From contig JABMDL010000015.1 in NCBI GenBank assembly GCA_015903945.1, forward strand, positions 57,151 through 121,150: a stretch of 64,000 nt of DNA, written 5' to 3'. A model generated the notes under the pieces. The model was not told where the DNA came from. It searched no databases and saw nothing but the letters and a program-made list of their open reading frames with translations. This stretch comes from Nitrospira sp. Its GTDB lineage: Bacteria; Nitrospirota; Nitrospiria; Nitrospirales; Nitrospiraceae. Shown one piece after another: positions 48,505 to 57,640 of the stretch (position 1 is its first letter; every line of letters starts with the position of its first letter). A program made the position numbers and the translations under genes.

Positions 48505-49380
48505 TCACCCCTCGCAGGAATGAAAGAATCTCGTCATGTCGTCGACGACAGGCACCGAGCCAGGATTGAGCCAGGACAAGGCGATGAGCAGGCCGCTGTG
48601 CCCGACATCCGGATAAGTGATCGCCCTCACGCAACCCCCTTGTTCTGTGATGCGCTGCCGGAGCTTTTCCAGATTGTACGGCTTCACCCTCGTATCGGCC
48701 TCTCCGTACAATAAGAGCATCGGCGGCTGAGCGCCGTCGATAAACGTGGTGGCCTGCATGTTCGAATAGTTCGCCGGAGGGCCGAACATGTCTTGCAGAT
48801 CGGGGTCTTTCGGTGTGAACGCGTACGGGCCGGCCAGTCCGGCAAAATCGCGGATGACCACGGATCGATCTTTTCCCAGGTCGGCCATATAATGCGCATC
48901 GGCGGCGAGAAGCGCACCGATGTGAGCCCCGGCCGAATGCCCCGCGATATGAATCCGGCTGGGGTCCCCATGCGAGTCGGCGATGTGGTCATACACCCAA
49001 GCCACCGCTCTTGCCCCGTCTTCGACGAACGTCGGAAAGCGGACATCCGGATACTTCCGGTAGTCGGGAATGACGACGATATAACCCCGGTTTGCGAAGG
49101 TTGCGCCGACAAACCGATAATCGTCTTTGGTTCCATCGGTCCAGCGCCCCCCGTAGAAGAAGATGATCACCTCCCGCAGCTGTTTTACGGCATCGGCTGG
49201 AATGTAGATATCGAGGAGGTGTGATGGCACCGGTCCGTACGCCTGGTCGCGCACAACCTTCATTTCTTCAAAATGCGCGGGAACATTGGCCAGGGTGAAT
49301 GCCACTGACGAACAGGCTGTGGCTGTGAACGGACACGCGGCCAGCACAATCAGGCACACCCGTGAGGAGAGATCGTGCAT
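48505..49380 (-). CDS. Alpha/beta-hydrolase (carboxylesterase-like) lipoprotein
   Basis: VIIFFYGGRWTDGTKDDYRFVGATFANRGYIVVIPDYRKYP; IAGHSAGAHIGALLA. Confidence 0.88.
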   Translation of the reverse strand: MHDLSSRVCLIVLAACPFTATACSSVAFTLANVPAHFEEMKVVRDQAYGPVPSHLLDIYIPADAVKQLREVIIFFYGGRWTDGTKDDYRFVGATFANRGYIVVIPDYRKYPDVRFPTFVEDGARAVAWVYDHIADSHGDPSRIHIAGHSAGAHIGALLAADAHYMADLGKDRSVVIRDFAGLAGPYAFTPKDPDLQDMFGPPANYSNMQATTFIDGAQPPMLLLYGEADTRVKPYNLEKLRQRITEQGGCVRAITYPDVGHSGLLIALSWLNPGSVPVVDDMTRFFHSCEG

Positions 49381-49483
49381 CGGATCGTCTTGCCTCTGCT
49401 TCCTTCCGGACCTCACGCTTATAACATACGCACGATACCCTGCGCTCTCCGTGTGTAGCTCGAACCTATCCGTCCCCCATCTC

Positions 49484-49873
49484 TTACCGGCGTGAGACAA
49501 TCCATGGCATGGCGGCGAAGAGGAGGAGGCTCACGTAGTAGGCCGTCCCGGCAACCGGATCTCTATTCAGAATGACGCTTGAGGCGGTCATGCCGCGGAG
49601 TCCAATGCCGACGGCCAGCTCTCCCGCCAGCATCAAGCCCAGCGCAATGCCACCGATCGCCAATCGTGCCGCGTGATTGTGCGACTCAGCGAAACGCCGG
49701 GTGATCCATCGTGCCGCGAACACCGTCGCGATCAGCATCAGCGGCATCTCCAGGAGTTCGGCGGTTCTGTGCCCGACATGCGGGACGATCAGCAGCACAC
49801 GAACGGTGCCGAGGACGAATCCCGCCCCGAAGACCAGGAGAAAGTAGAGGATGCCGGGCTTCAGCACCCGCAT
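49484..49873 (-). CDS. Hypothetical membrane protein
   Basis: 129 aa, about four hydrophobic segments. Confidence 0.65.
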   Translation of the reverse strand: MRVLKPGILYFLLVFGAGFVLGTVRVLLIVPHVGHRTAELLEMPLMLIATVFAARWITRRFAESHNHAARLAIGGIALGLMLAGELAVGIGLRGMTASSVILNRDPVAGTAYYVSLLLFAAMPWIVSRR

Positions 49874-49879
49874 GCTGCC

Positions 49880-50335
49880 TCATATCCACCGATGCACTTG
49901 AGACATGTACTCAAGATACTCCCGTCCGAACCGGGCCGTCAGCGCCCGTTCCTCCGGTTGGATTTGGAAGCGATTCATATAGAGGATGAAGGCAGGCAGA
50001 ACGAGAAAGGTCAGGACATTCGCTAAATACAGCGCCCACCCGACGAGAATCAACAACATGCCAAGATACATCGGGTTGCGCGAGTGACGATAGATCCCTG
50101 ACGTCACCAAGGACGAGGCGGAGGATGGCTTCATGGGGTTCACAGTGGTATTCGCCTCCAAGAACGACAACATTGCCCACCCGATGATCGCAACGCCGAG
50201 GAGTCCCAACCCCACAGTCGCGACTCGCAGCGGTGCATAGGCGAATGCGGGCAGGCTGCGGGCGAGAAACCACATCCCTGCCGCGGTCACTGCACCGACG
50301 ACGGCTGGTGGAACTTTCAAGTCAAGACGATGCAT
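49880..50335 (-). CDS. Isoprenylcysteine methyltransferase-like (ICMT) membrane protein
   Basis: LVTSGIYRHSRNPMYLGMLLILVGWALYLAN; EERALTARFGREYLEYMSQVHRWI. Confidence 0.85.
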   Translation of the reverse strand: MHRLDLKVPPAVVGAVTAAGMWFLARSLPAFAYAPLRVATVGLGLLGVAIIGWAMLSFLEANTTVNPMKPSSASSLVTSGIYRHSRNPMYLGMLLILVGWALYLANVLTFLVLPAFILYMNRFQIQPEERALTARFGREYLEYMSQVHRWI

Positions 50336-50465
50336 GGCTTCCCTCATCCTGTAGGATACCGGGAAGACCGTCAAGAGGGAGTCCATGGCGTGGGACCCTT
50401 GCGACGGGACAACGGCCAACGTAGTTGCCTCCTCTGCGCTCAGCGGCTATAAGGTATCGGATACC

Positions 50466-50747
50466 ATGCTGAACAAACCACGACGTCATGCGGATTTGCC
50501 CAAAGCGGCAATTGAGGCGCTGTGGCAAGGCAACCTGATCGGAGCCATCACGGTCGTTCGTCAGGAACGGAATCTCGGCCTGAAAGAGGCGAAGGGGCAG
50601 GTCGAAGTGTATATCGCCTCTCAGCCGGCCCTCAAGAAAAAGATGGACAAGGTGCTCGCCACGGTGCAACAACGATTCATCCGTTGGGTGATCGGATTGC
50701 TGATTCTGGCTGCCGGCATCACGCTCCTCGTACTGTACGTGTTGTGA
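50466..50747 (+). CDS. Membrane-anchored ribosomal L7/L12-CTD-like small protein
   Basis: MLNKPRRHADLPKAAIEALWQGNLIGAITVVRQERNLGLKEAKGQVEVYIASQP...WVIGLLILAAGITLLVLYVL. Confidence 0.7.
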   Translation: MLNKPRRHADLPKAAIEALWQGNLIGAITVVRQERNLGLKEAKGQVEVYIASQPALKKKMDKVLATVQQRFIRWVIGLLILAAGITLLVLYVL

Positions 50748-50769
50748 AGCCGCCTGCGAGGGATTCTGT

Positions 50770-51357
50770 ATGAAGTGTGAATGTGAAAGAAAGCTGCCCG
50801 CCTTCCTTGTGCTGGGTGCGGTTTTATGCTGGGCATTCTCCCCCGTCGTGGCGATAGGTGCGGTGCAGGTGTTGCTCGAGACGGTCTTGAAGGTGGATGG
50901 AACAGAGGTGAAGGGACACAAGCGGGTGATCGGCCATCCGGCCGTGAAGGAACTGCTGGCGTCGTTTGGGCGGGCGGAAGCGGCCTTGAAGAAAGAGGAT
51001 CTGGACGCGCTGATGGCCTTCTACGCATCCACCTACAATTATCATGGGCTGAAAGAAACCGACGTGCGCCGGGTGTGGGGCGAGGTGTTCACGCACTACA
51101 AAGCCTTGGAGTCTGTCCACCTGTTTTCCGGCATCACGATCACGCAGACGGGCTCCCAGCTTCACGCGGAGGTCACCTGCACCGGCGGGCTCTACGGGAC
51201 CGAGGAGGGCACGGGCAAGCGGATGACACTCGACAGTTGGTTTCGCGAGGTGCACTACCTGGTCAAAGAAGAAGGCGGTTGGCGGTTCTTGGGAAATGCC
51301 GGGGAGGCGCCGAGTTCCGCCCCCTTTTCGTCGGCACCGCATCACCCGATGTTTTAA
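50770..51357 (+). CDS. Secreted SnoaL/NTF2-like protein (paralogue of 30776..31324)
   Basis: ASTYNYHGLKETDVRRVWGEVFTHY; EVTCTGGLYG; DSWFREVHYLVKEEGGWRFLGN. Confidence 0.65.
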   Translation: MKCECERKLPAFLVLGAVLCWAFSPVVAIGAVQVLLETVLKVDGTEVKGHKRVIGHPAVKELLASFGRAEAALKKEDLDALMAFYASTYNYHGLKETDVRRVWGEVFTHYKALESVHLFSGITITQTGSQLHAEVTCTGGLYGTEEGTGKRMTLDSWFREVHYLVKEEGGWRFLGNAGEAPSSAPFSSAPHHPMF

Positions 51358-51568
51358 CCATCCTGCGAGCTTGCCTGTGTCGGGCCGAGACTCTCCATGG
51401 TCGCGTTTCTCGAGCTGCAAAATTGCTTTTCCGCGGCCAATCCGATTGTCACCGCTCCGGCTATCGTGCGTGTGCGTGCTCTCTTGTAATCGGGTATATA
51501 TAGTGGTTGCAATGGATTCCAGGGGAAGGTGGTCGCGGACGATTCGTTGATCGACGTGCAACCTGTTC

Positions 51569-52423
51569 ATGAATCGAGGAGCTGAGATGAACGAGCATGG
51601 GGCTGGAGCCGTTAGAGATTTCATGCATCGCTACCTTGAGGTCATTTTGCAAGACACGACGGTTGCAGCCGCGGCTGAGCGGATGGATGCCAGGCGGATC
51701 GGCTGTCTATTGGTGGAATCGAATGATCCCAAGCGAGGGCCGGTCGGGATCGTGACGGAGGCGGATCTCGTTCGGAAAGTGCTGGCGAAGGGATTAGATC
51801 CCACGGTCACGATGGTGGATCGTGTGATGGTCAGTGCGATTTTGACAATCGCAGGGGACCGCTCCATGTTGGATGCCAGCCATATGATGGAAAACAATCA
51901 TGTACGCCACCTCTGTGTGGTGGAGGCCGGTGAGATTGTCGGGATCGTGTCGGTGCGGGACCTCGTGCGATCGTTTGTGGATGCGGAGAGCGGCCCCGTC
52001 TGCGAGCTGGATAAGGTATACCGCCCCTTAGGCGTCCTGATGGCGACCACGCTCGCGACGATCCATAGTGACGCGTCTCTTCTGGAGGCCGCTCGGCTGA
52101 TGGGCGAGAAGCGGATCGGATCCTTGCTGACGATCGAGGCCGGCGAGATCGTCGGCATCGTGACCGAACGCGATCTGGTCCGGAAAGGGCTGGCCACCAA
52201 CCGAGATGCAGGCGGCACTCGCGTGAGTGCCGTGATGAGTTCTCCGCTACTCAGCATCGATGTGAACCGCACGATACGTGACGCCAGTAAAGCCATGGCC
52301 GAACAAGGGGTGCGTCACTTGACCGTGACAGAGAACACCAAGATCGTCGGAGTGCTGTCCGTACGGGACTTAGTGAAAATGGTCTCCGTTCGGGATCGGC
52401 CCAGGTTTCTCGGCAAGACATAA
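51569..52423 (+). CDS. Protein with four CBS domains
   Basis: Repeated V.GIV(T/S).(A/R)DLVR and D.S.LDA..M units. Confidence 0.92.
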   Translation: MNRGAEMNEHGAGAVRDFMHRYLEVILQDTTVAAAAERMDARRIGCLLVESNDPKRGPVGIVTEADLVRKVLAKGLDPTVTMVDRVMVSAILTIAGDRSMLDASHMMENNHVRHLCVVEAGEIVGIVSVRDLVRSFVDAESGPVCELDKVYRPLGVLMATTLATIHSDASLLEAARLMGEKRIGSLLTIEAGEIVGIVTERDLVRKGLATNRDAGGTRVSAVMSSPLLSIDVNRTIRDASKAMAEQGVRHLTVTENTKIVGVLSVRDLVKMVSVRDRPRFLGKT

Positions 52424-52486
52424 GCTGGGTAGGGCGGTTGCCCCAACCAGTGGTTCAGGGATCTCTGCTCAGCCGCGTAAAATTGG

Positions 52487-53992
52487 TCACAGCCGCACGG
52501 TGACGGCTTTCACCTCGGTGTACAGTTCCAGCGCATCGTGGCCCATCTCGCGCCCCCAGCCCGATTGCTTGTAGCCACCGAAGGGTAGCGCCGCATCGAA
52601 GATGTTGTAACAGTTGATCCACACCGATCCTGCGCGCAGCTCGGCCGCGATACGGTGAGCCTTGCTGACATCCCTGGTCCAGACGGCCGCCGCCAGACCG
52701 TAGATGGAATCGTTTGCCGCCGGCAGCACGTCTTCCACATCCGTGAACGGTACGGCGCAGACGACCGGCCCGAAGATTTCTTCCTGCATGACCTTCATCT
52801 GTTGCGTGGTGTCAACCAGCACGGTCGGTTCCACGAAATAGCCTCTGTCGCCTAACTTGCGTCCGCCGACCACCGCCTTTGCTCCTTCGGAAAAGCCTGA
52901 CTCCAGGTACCCGAGAACCCGCCGTTGCTGCTCATCCGATACCAGCGGACCCATTTGGGTCGAGAGATCCATGCCCGGCCCGACTTTGATCTTCTTCGCG
53001 TCTGCCGCCACTCCTTCCACCACCTTGTCGAAGATGCCTTTCTCGACGAAGAGGCGGGATCCCGCGCAGCAACACTGGCCGTGGTTGAAAAAGATCGCGC
53101 TGGAGATCCCAGGGATGCTCGCCTCCACATCGGCGTCCTTGCAGACGATGTTGGGGGATTTCCCTCCGAGTTCGAGAGAGACTTTCTTGAGATTGCCCGC
53201 CGCTGCTCCAAGAATGAGCTTTCCAACTTCCGTCGAGCCGGTGAAGGCTGCCTTATCCACATCCGGATGCGCGGCTAACGCCGCGCCGGCGGTTTCTCCG
53301 TAACCGGGGACGATGTTGACGACACCATCAGGGAATCCCGCTTCGCAGATGAGCTCGCCGAGCCGCAGTGCTGATAGTGGTGTCTGTTCGGCCGGCTTCA
53401 AGACGATGGTGCAGCCGGCGGCGAGGGCCGGGCCCAGCTTCCAGGCTGCCATGAGCAGCGGAAAATTCCAGGGGATGATCTGGGCGACCACGCCGACTGG
53501 CTCTCGCAGCGTGTAGGCCAGATATTGAGCGCCGGGTGTATAGGGAACAGAAAGCGGGATGGTGGTGCCTTCGATTTTGGTGGCCCACCCGGCCATGTAA
53601 CGGAACAGGTCGACGGCCAGCGGCACATCCGCTGCACGGGCTACTCCCACCGGCTTTCCATTATCGAGCGACTCCAGTTGGGCGAATTCTTCCTGATGCG
53701 ATTCGAGCAGATCGGCCAGCTTCCAAATGAGCCGCCCGCGCTCCGAGGCCGTGAGTCTGCGCCACGGGCCGTTCTCGAAGGCGTGTCGCGCCGAGGCGAC
53801 AGCCCGATCAACATCGGCGTGGTCACCTTCGGCCACACGGGCCAGGACTTCGCCAGTGGCCGGATTGTAGGTCGGGAACGTTTTCCCTGAGGCAGAGTCA
53901 AGCCATTTGCCGCCGATCAGCATCTTCCGAGGAGCAGCGACAAACGATTGGACTTTCTGGTGCATGGGAATTTCCGTTGTGGCGGTGCTCAT
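52487..53992 (-). CDS. Aldehyde dehydrogenase
   Basis: FTGSTEVGKLI, VSLELGGKSPNIV, FFNHGQCCCAGSRLFV. Confidence 0.96.
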   Translation of the reverse strand: MSTATTEIPMHQKVQSFVAAPRKMLIGGKWLDSASGKTFPTYNPATGEVLARVAEGDHADVDRAVASARHAFENGPWRRLTASERGRLIWKLADLLESHQEEFAQLESLDNGKPVGVARAADVPLAVDLFRYMAGWATKIEGTTIPLSVPYTPGAQYLAYTLREPVGVVAQIIPWNFPLLMAAWKLGPALAAGCTIVLKPAEQTPLSALRLGELICEAGFPDGVVNIVPGYGETAGAALAAHPDVDKAAFTGSTEVGKLILGAAAGNLKKVSLELGGKSPNIVCKDADVEASIPGISSAIFFNHGQCCCAGSRLFVEKGIFDKVVEGVAADAKKIKVGPGMDLSTQMGPLVSDEQQRRVLGYLESGFSEGAKAVVGGRKLGDRGYFVEPTVLVDTTQQMKVMQEEIFGPVVCAVPFTDVEDVLPAANDSIYGLAAAVWTRDVSKAHRIAAELRAGSVWINCYNIFDAALPFGGYKQSGWGREMGHDALELYTEVKAVTVRL

Positions 53993-54136
53993 GGCGATTC
54001 TCCTTTCGGTTACGAATGGAGGACGGGGCTTCCATTATACAAGAATCGGGGTATGGTGCGGCGAGCTCCGCCCTCCATCCATTCGACGGAAGCCTTTGAC
54101 AGAGGCCTTCCACTTTCTGGTACACTCGGTCCCCAT

Positions 54137-54415
54137 ATGGCGAATTTTCTACAAGTCCCGGATCTTCCCCCGAACGTGTTGGATGCCCTTTCGCGCGGCG
54201 AACGGAGCGAAGCGATCGCGCTGCTCCAGGCTGCGCAGAATCTGAGTAGAGAGGACGCGAGAGAGCAGGTGGCCAGCTATATCATGTCCCAACCCGGACT
54301 TGGTCGGCGCATGAAAGATACCCAATCGAACGCGCCGTGGGGACTCTTACGCTGGCTATTTCTGGTCCAGGCCATCGCGGTCGCGATCGGGTACTACCTG
54401 CTCTTCAAGGAATAG
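54137..54415 (+). CDS. Membrane-anchored ribosomal L7/L12-CTD-like small protein
   Basis: PPNVLDALSRGERSEAIALLQAAQNLSREDAREQVASYIMSQPGLGRRM...LRWLFLVQAIAVAIGYYLLFKE. Confidence 0.68.
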   Translation: MANFLQVPDLPPNVLDALSRGERSEAIALLQAAQNLSREDAREQVASYIMSQPGLGRRMKDTQSNAPWGLLRWLFLVQAIAVAIGYYLLFKE

Positions 54416-54617
54416 TGGCGTTCCTGCCGCCGCGGAACGTTTCTGCCCGTATCCATTCTGCGGGTTACCCGTTCATACTTGTGTACTGAAGGATTCCGCC
54501 CGGGAGCCGGCGATGATCCTGTCCTGGCTGCTCTTCAGATCGTTCATCGGATCTCGCCTTGCATGAGGACGGAAGAGCCCGTACCATACGGCTGCCGGTC
54601 CGTTGGAGATCCGTGTC

Positions 54618-55757
54618 ATGGCCCCCGAAACTCGCGGCATCCTTCCATTAGCCGACCTTCAGCGGTTACTCGATACGTTACATATCAGAGGGTATCGAAT
54701 TGCCGGCCCCACCGTGCGTGATGGGGCGGTGATGTGGGAGACGATCAGTCAGATATCGGACCTGCCGATCGGCTGGCGCGATCATCAAGAGCCGGGGCGG
54801 TATCGGCTGGAACAAACCGGCTCAGCGGAAATCTTCGGCGTCGTCCACGGACCGCAATCGCTCAAACCCTTTGCCTTTGCGCCGCGTGAGCCGCTGCTCC
54901 AGATCAAACGGGCGCAGGGCGGATTTTCCGCCCATCCGGAGCTCCCCGAACCGGAAAAGGTGGCGGTCATCGGAGCACGGGCCTGCGATCTCGCCGGGCT
55001 GGCCATCCAGGACCAGATTTTTCTAAACAGCTCATACCAAGATCCCTACTACGCGGTTCGTCGCGAAGAGCTTTTCGTCATCGCGGTGAATTGCACCAGG
55101 GCGCTGCCGACTTGCTTTTGTGCATCGATGGACACGGGCCCGCGCGCCAAGAACGGCTTCGATCTTGCGCTGACCGAGATCGACAACCAGCTAGTGCTCG
55201 AAGCGGGGAGCGAGGCCGGGTCCGATCTTCTTTCCGCGCTCTCTCTGCCTCTTGCTTCACACAACGTAATCGGTGAGGCCGCGGCGCGTGTGGAGGCTTG
55301 CGCACGGAGCCAAGTCCGCAGACTAGACCACACTCGCTTGCCGCAAGCCCTGTATGATGCCTATGAGCATCCACGCTGGGACGACGTGGCGGCCAGGTGC
55401 CTGGCCTGTGCGAATTGCACAATGGTCTGCCCGACATGCTTTTGCCACACGGTCGAGGAAACCCCTGATCTCACCGGGCAGCAAACCGAACATGCCAGAT
55501 TGTGGGATTCCTGTTTTACCCAGGAACACGGCTACATTCACGGCAAGAACGTCCGCCCCACCATCAAGGATCGGTATCGCATGTGGATCACGCACAAGCT
55601 CGCATCATGGATCGATCAATTCGGGACGTCCGGCTGCGTCGGCTGCGGCCGCTGCATTACCTGGTGTCCGGTCGGCATTGATCTCACCGAAGAGTTGCCC
55701 GCCTTGCTGGCATCGGACGGCCGGCAGTCGGCGAAGAGCACTTCCGGGAACACATGA
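54618..55757 (+). CDS. hydB: Group 3b-like [NiFe] hydrogenase/sulfhydrogenase beta subunit (Fe-S)
   Basis: CLACANCTMVCPTCFC and CVGCGRCITWCPVGIDLT; operon context. Confidence 0.9.
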   Translation: MAPETRGILPLADLQRLLDTLHIRGYRIAGPTVRDGAVMWETISQISDLPIGWRDHQEPGRYRLEQTGSAEIFGVVHGPQSLKPFAFAPREPLLQIKRAQGGFSAHPELPEPEKVAVIGARACDLAGLAIQDQIFLNSSYQDPYYAVRREELFVIAVNCTRALPTCFCASMDTGPRAKNGFDLALTEIDNQLVLEAGSEAGSDLLSALSLPLASHNVIGEAAARVEACARSQVRRLDHTRLPQALYDAYEHPRWDDVAARCLACANCTMVCPTCFCHTVEETPDLTGQQTEHARLWDSCFTQEHGYIHGKNVRPTIKDRYRMWITHKLASWIDQFGTSGCVGCGRCITWCPVGIDLTEELPALLASDGRQSAKSTSGNT

Positions 55758-56587
55758 TCAATCCCTATCTCATTCATCCAGCCACCATCGTGGAGAAGAT
55801 CCAGGAGGCCGAAGACATCCACACGTATCGGCTGCGGCTTAATGACGAAGACGCACGGCGCAATTTTCGCTTCACCGCCGGCCAGTTCAACATGGTCTAT
55901 CTGTTCGGCGTCGGCGAGGTGGCGATTTCGATTGTCTCAGATCCGGATGAACCGGAGAGGCTGGACCATACCATCAGAGCGGTGGGGCGAGTGACCTCCG
56001 CGATCGGGCAGCTGCGAGCCGGCGATACCGTGGGCATCCGCGGTCCGTTTGGCCAGGGGTGGCCGCTGGAGGACGCGCACGGGCACGACATCGTCATTGC
56101 CACCGGCGGCCTGGGTTGCGCCCCGGTCGTGGGGGCGATCGAATATATCTTCCGGCGACGCCGAGAGTATGGCTCCGTCAAGATCATCCACGGGGTCAAG
56201 ACGCCGCGAGATCTGCTCTACCATGAGCGGTTCGAGACCTGGAGAAGACAGCCCGACACGGAAGTTCTGCTGGCCAGCGATCGGCCGGACGAGACCTGGC
56301 GCTATCACGTCGGCGTGGTGACAGAACTGTTCGAGCGCGTGCCGATCAATGCGGCGAAGACCCTGGTCCTGATGTGCGGGCCTGAGATCATGATGCGCCT
56401 GGGTGTGCCCATTCTCATGGGCCGGGGCATTCCGGCGACCGCCGTGTATGTGTCGCTGGAGCGGCATATGGAATGCGGGATCGGCCTCTGCGGCCACTGC
56501 CAGATGGGGCCGTATTTTCTGTGCAAAGATGGACCGGTGATGCGTTACGACCGGGTCGAGCCATGGCTGGGACGAACGGGAGTATAA
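55754..56587 (+). CDS. hydG: Sulfhydrogenase gamma subunit (FAD/NAD(P)-binding)
   Basis: FTAGQFNMVYLFGVGEVAISI; C-terminal ERHMECGIGLCGHCQMGPYFLCKDGP. Confidence 0.92.
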   Translation: MINPYLIHPATIVEKIQEAEDIHTYRLRLNDEDARRNFRFTAGQFNMVYLFGVGEVAISIVSDPDEPERLDHTIRAVGRVTSAIGQLRAGDTVGIRGPFGQGWPLEDAHGHDIVIATGGLGCAPVVGAIEYIFRRRREYGSVKIIHGVKTPRDLLYHERFETWRRQPDTEVLLASDRPDETWRYHVGVVTELFERVPINAAKTLVLMCGPEIMMRLGVPILMGRGIPATAVYVSLERHMECGIGLCGHCQMGPYFLCKDGPVMRYDRVEPWLGRTGV

Positions 56588-56700
56588 GCGTGAAGGGTCG
56601 TTCGTCGCTCGTATCTCGCAGCGGATCATAATCTTCGCTGAAAAATGAGCATGGACAATTTCTTCCGAGATACGAGATACGCTTCACGAGAGACGCGACC
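56588..56700. repeat. Heptad-word element
   Basis: GCGTGAA...CGTCGCT CGTATCT CGCAGCG ... CGAGATA CGAGATA CGCTTCA CGAGAGA CGCGACC. Confidence 0.82.
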
Positions 56701-56722
56701 GCAACGATTCTAAAGGGAGAGG

Positions 56723-57556
56723 ATGTTGGATCGATCGGAAGTGAACAAAGAGAGGCGGCGACCCAGGTTGGGCGTCTTCAAATTCGCCTCCTGCGACGGC
56801 TGCCAGCTCAGTATCTTGAATCTAGAGGACGACCTGCTCGCGTTGGGGCAGGCATTGGACATCGCCTACTTTCCTGAAGCGTCTAGCCGCATGGAGGCGG
56901 GACCGTACGACATCGCGTTGGTCGAGGGATCGATCACCACAGCGGAGGATGCGCATCGCATCCGGTCCGTGCGCGAGCAGGCCATAGTCTTGATGACCAT
57001 CGGTGCCTGCGCGACGGCTGGCGGAATTCAAGCCTTGCGCAACTGGGCCGATGTCGAATCATTCAAGCAGGTGGTCTATCCCAGCCCGCAGTATATCCAG
57101 AGCCTCAGCACGTCCACCCCGATTTCCGGACATGTCCGAGTGGACTTTGAACTATGGGGCTGCCCGATCGACAAGGGGCAATTGCTGCGGATTATCACCG
57201 ATCTATTGGCCGGGGTTCGGCCCCGACTTTCTGCAGACAGTGTCTGTATCGAGTGCAAGCGTCGCGGAAATGTTTGTGTGATGGTTGCCAAAGGCATTCC
57301 TTGTCTGGGACCAGTCACGAGAACCGGATGCGGCGCGATCTGTCCTTCTATGGGACGTGATTGCTACGGCTGCTTCGGGCCGACCGAGGGGGCGCGGACC
57401 GGGCCAGGCATGCCGCCTAATACGGCGTCGCTCGCACACCAGTTTCACCAGGGGCTCCAACTGATTCCGATCGAGGTGGTGCGGCGATTTCGCGGGATCA
57501 ACGGCGACACGGAGTCATTCAAGCGGGAAAGCGAGTCGTGGGAAAAGAAGATGTGA
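56723..57556 (+). CDS. hydD: [NiFe] hydrogenase small (delta) subunit
   Basis: FKFASCDGCQLSILNLEDD; EGSITTAED; GACATAGGIQALRN; CKRRGNVCVMVAKGIPCLGPVTRTGCGAICP. Confidence 0.94.
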   Translation: MLDRSEVNKERRRPRLGVFKFASCDGCQLSILNLEDDLLALGQALDIAYFPEASSRMEAGPYDIALVEGSITTAEDAHRIRSVREQAIVLMTIGACATAGGIQALRNWADVESFKQVVYPSPQYIQSLSTSTPISGHVRVDFELWGCPIDKGQLLRIITDLLAGVRPRLSADSVCIECKRRGNVCVMVAKGIPCLGPVTRTGCGAICPSMGRDCYGCFGPTEGARTGPGMPPNTASLAHQFHQGLQLIPIEVVRRFRGINGDTESFKRESESWEKKM

Positions 57557-57567
57557 AACGGAGGATG

Positions 57568-57590
57568 GCTGAGAGCTGACAGCTGATGGC
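57568..57590. repeat. Heptad-word element, single arm
   Basis: GCTGAGA GCTGACA GCTGATG GC. Confidence 0.55.
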
Positions 57591-57640
57591 CTGCTGCTGG
57601 ACCTTATCGGAATACAACCGGCGAGATCATCGAGTAGCCA

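Noticed and set aside
53525-53890. Plus-strand ORFs opposite the aldehyde dehydrogenase
   Set aside because: Antisense shadow frames of a strongly conserved gene.
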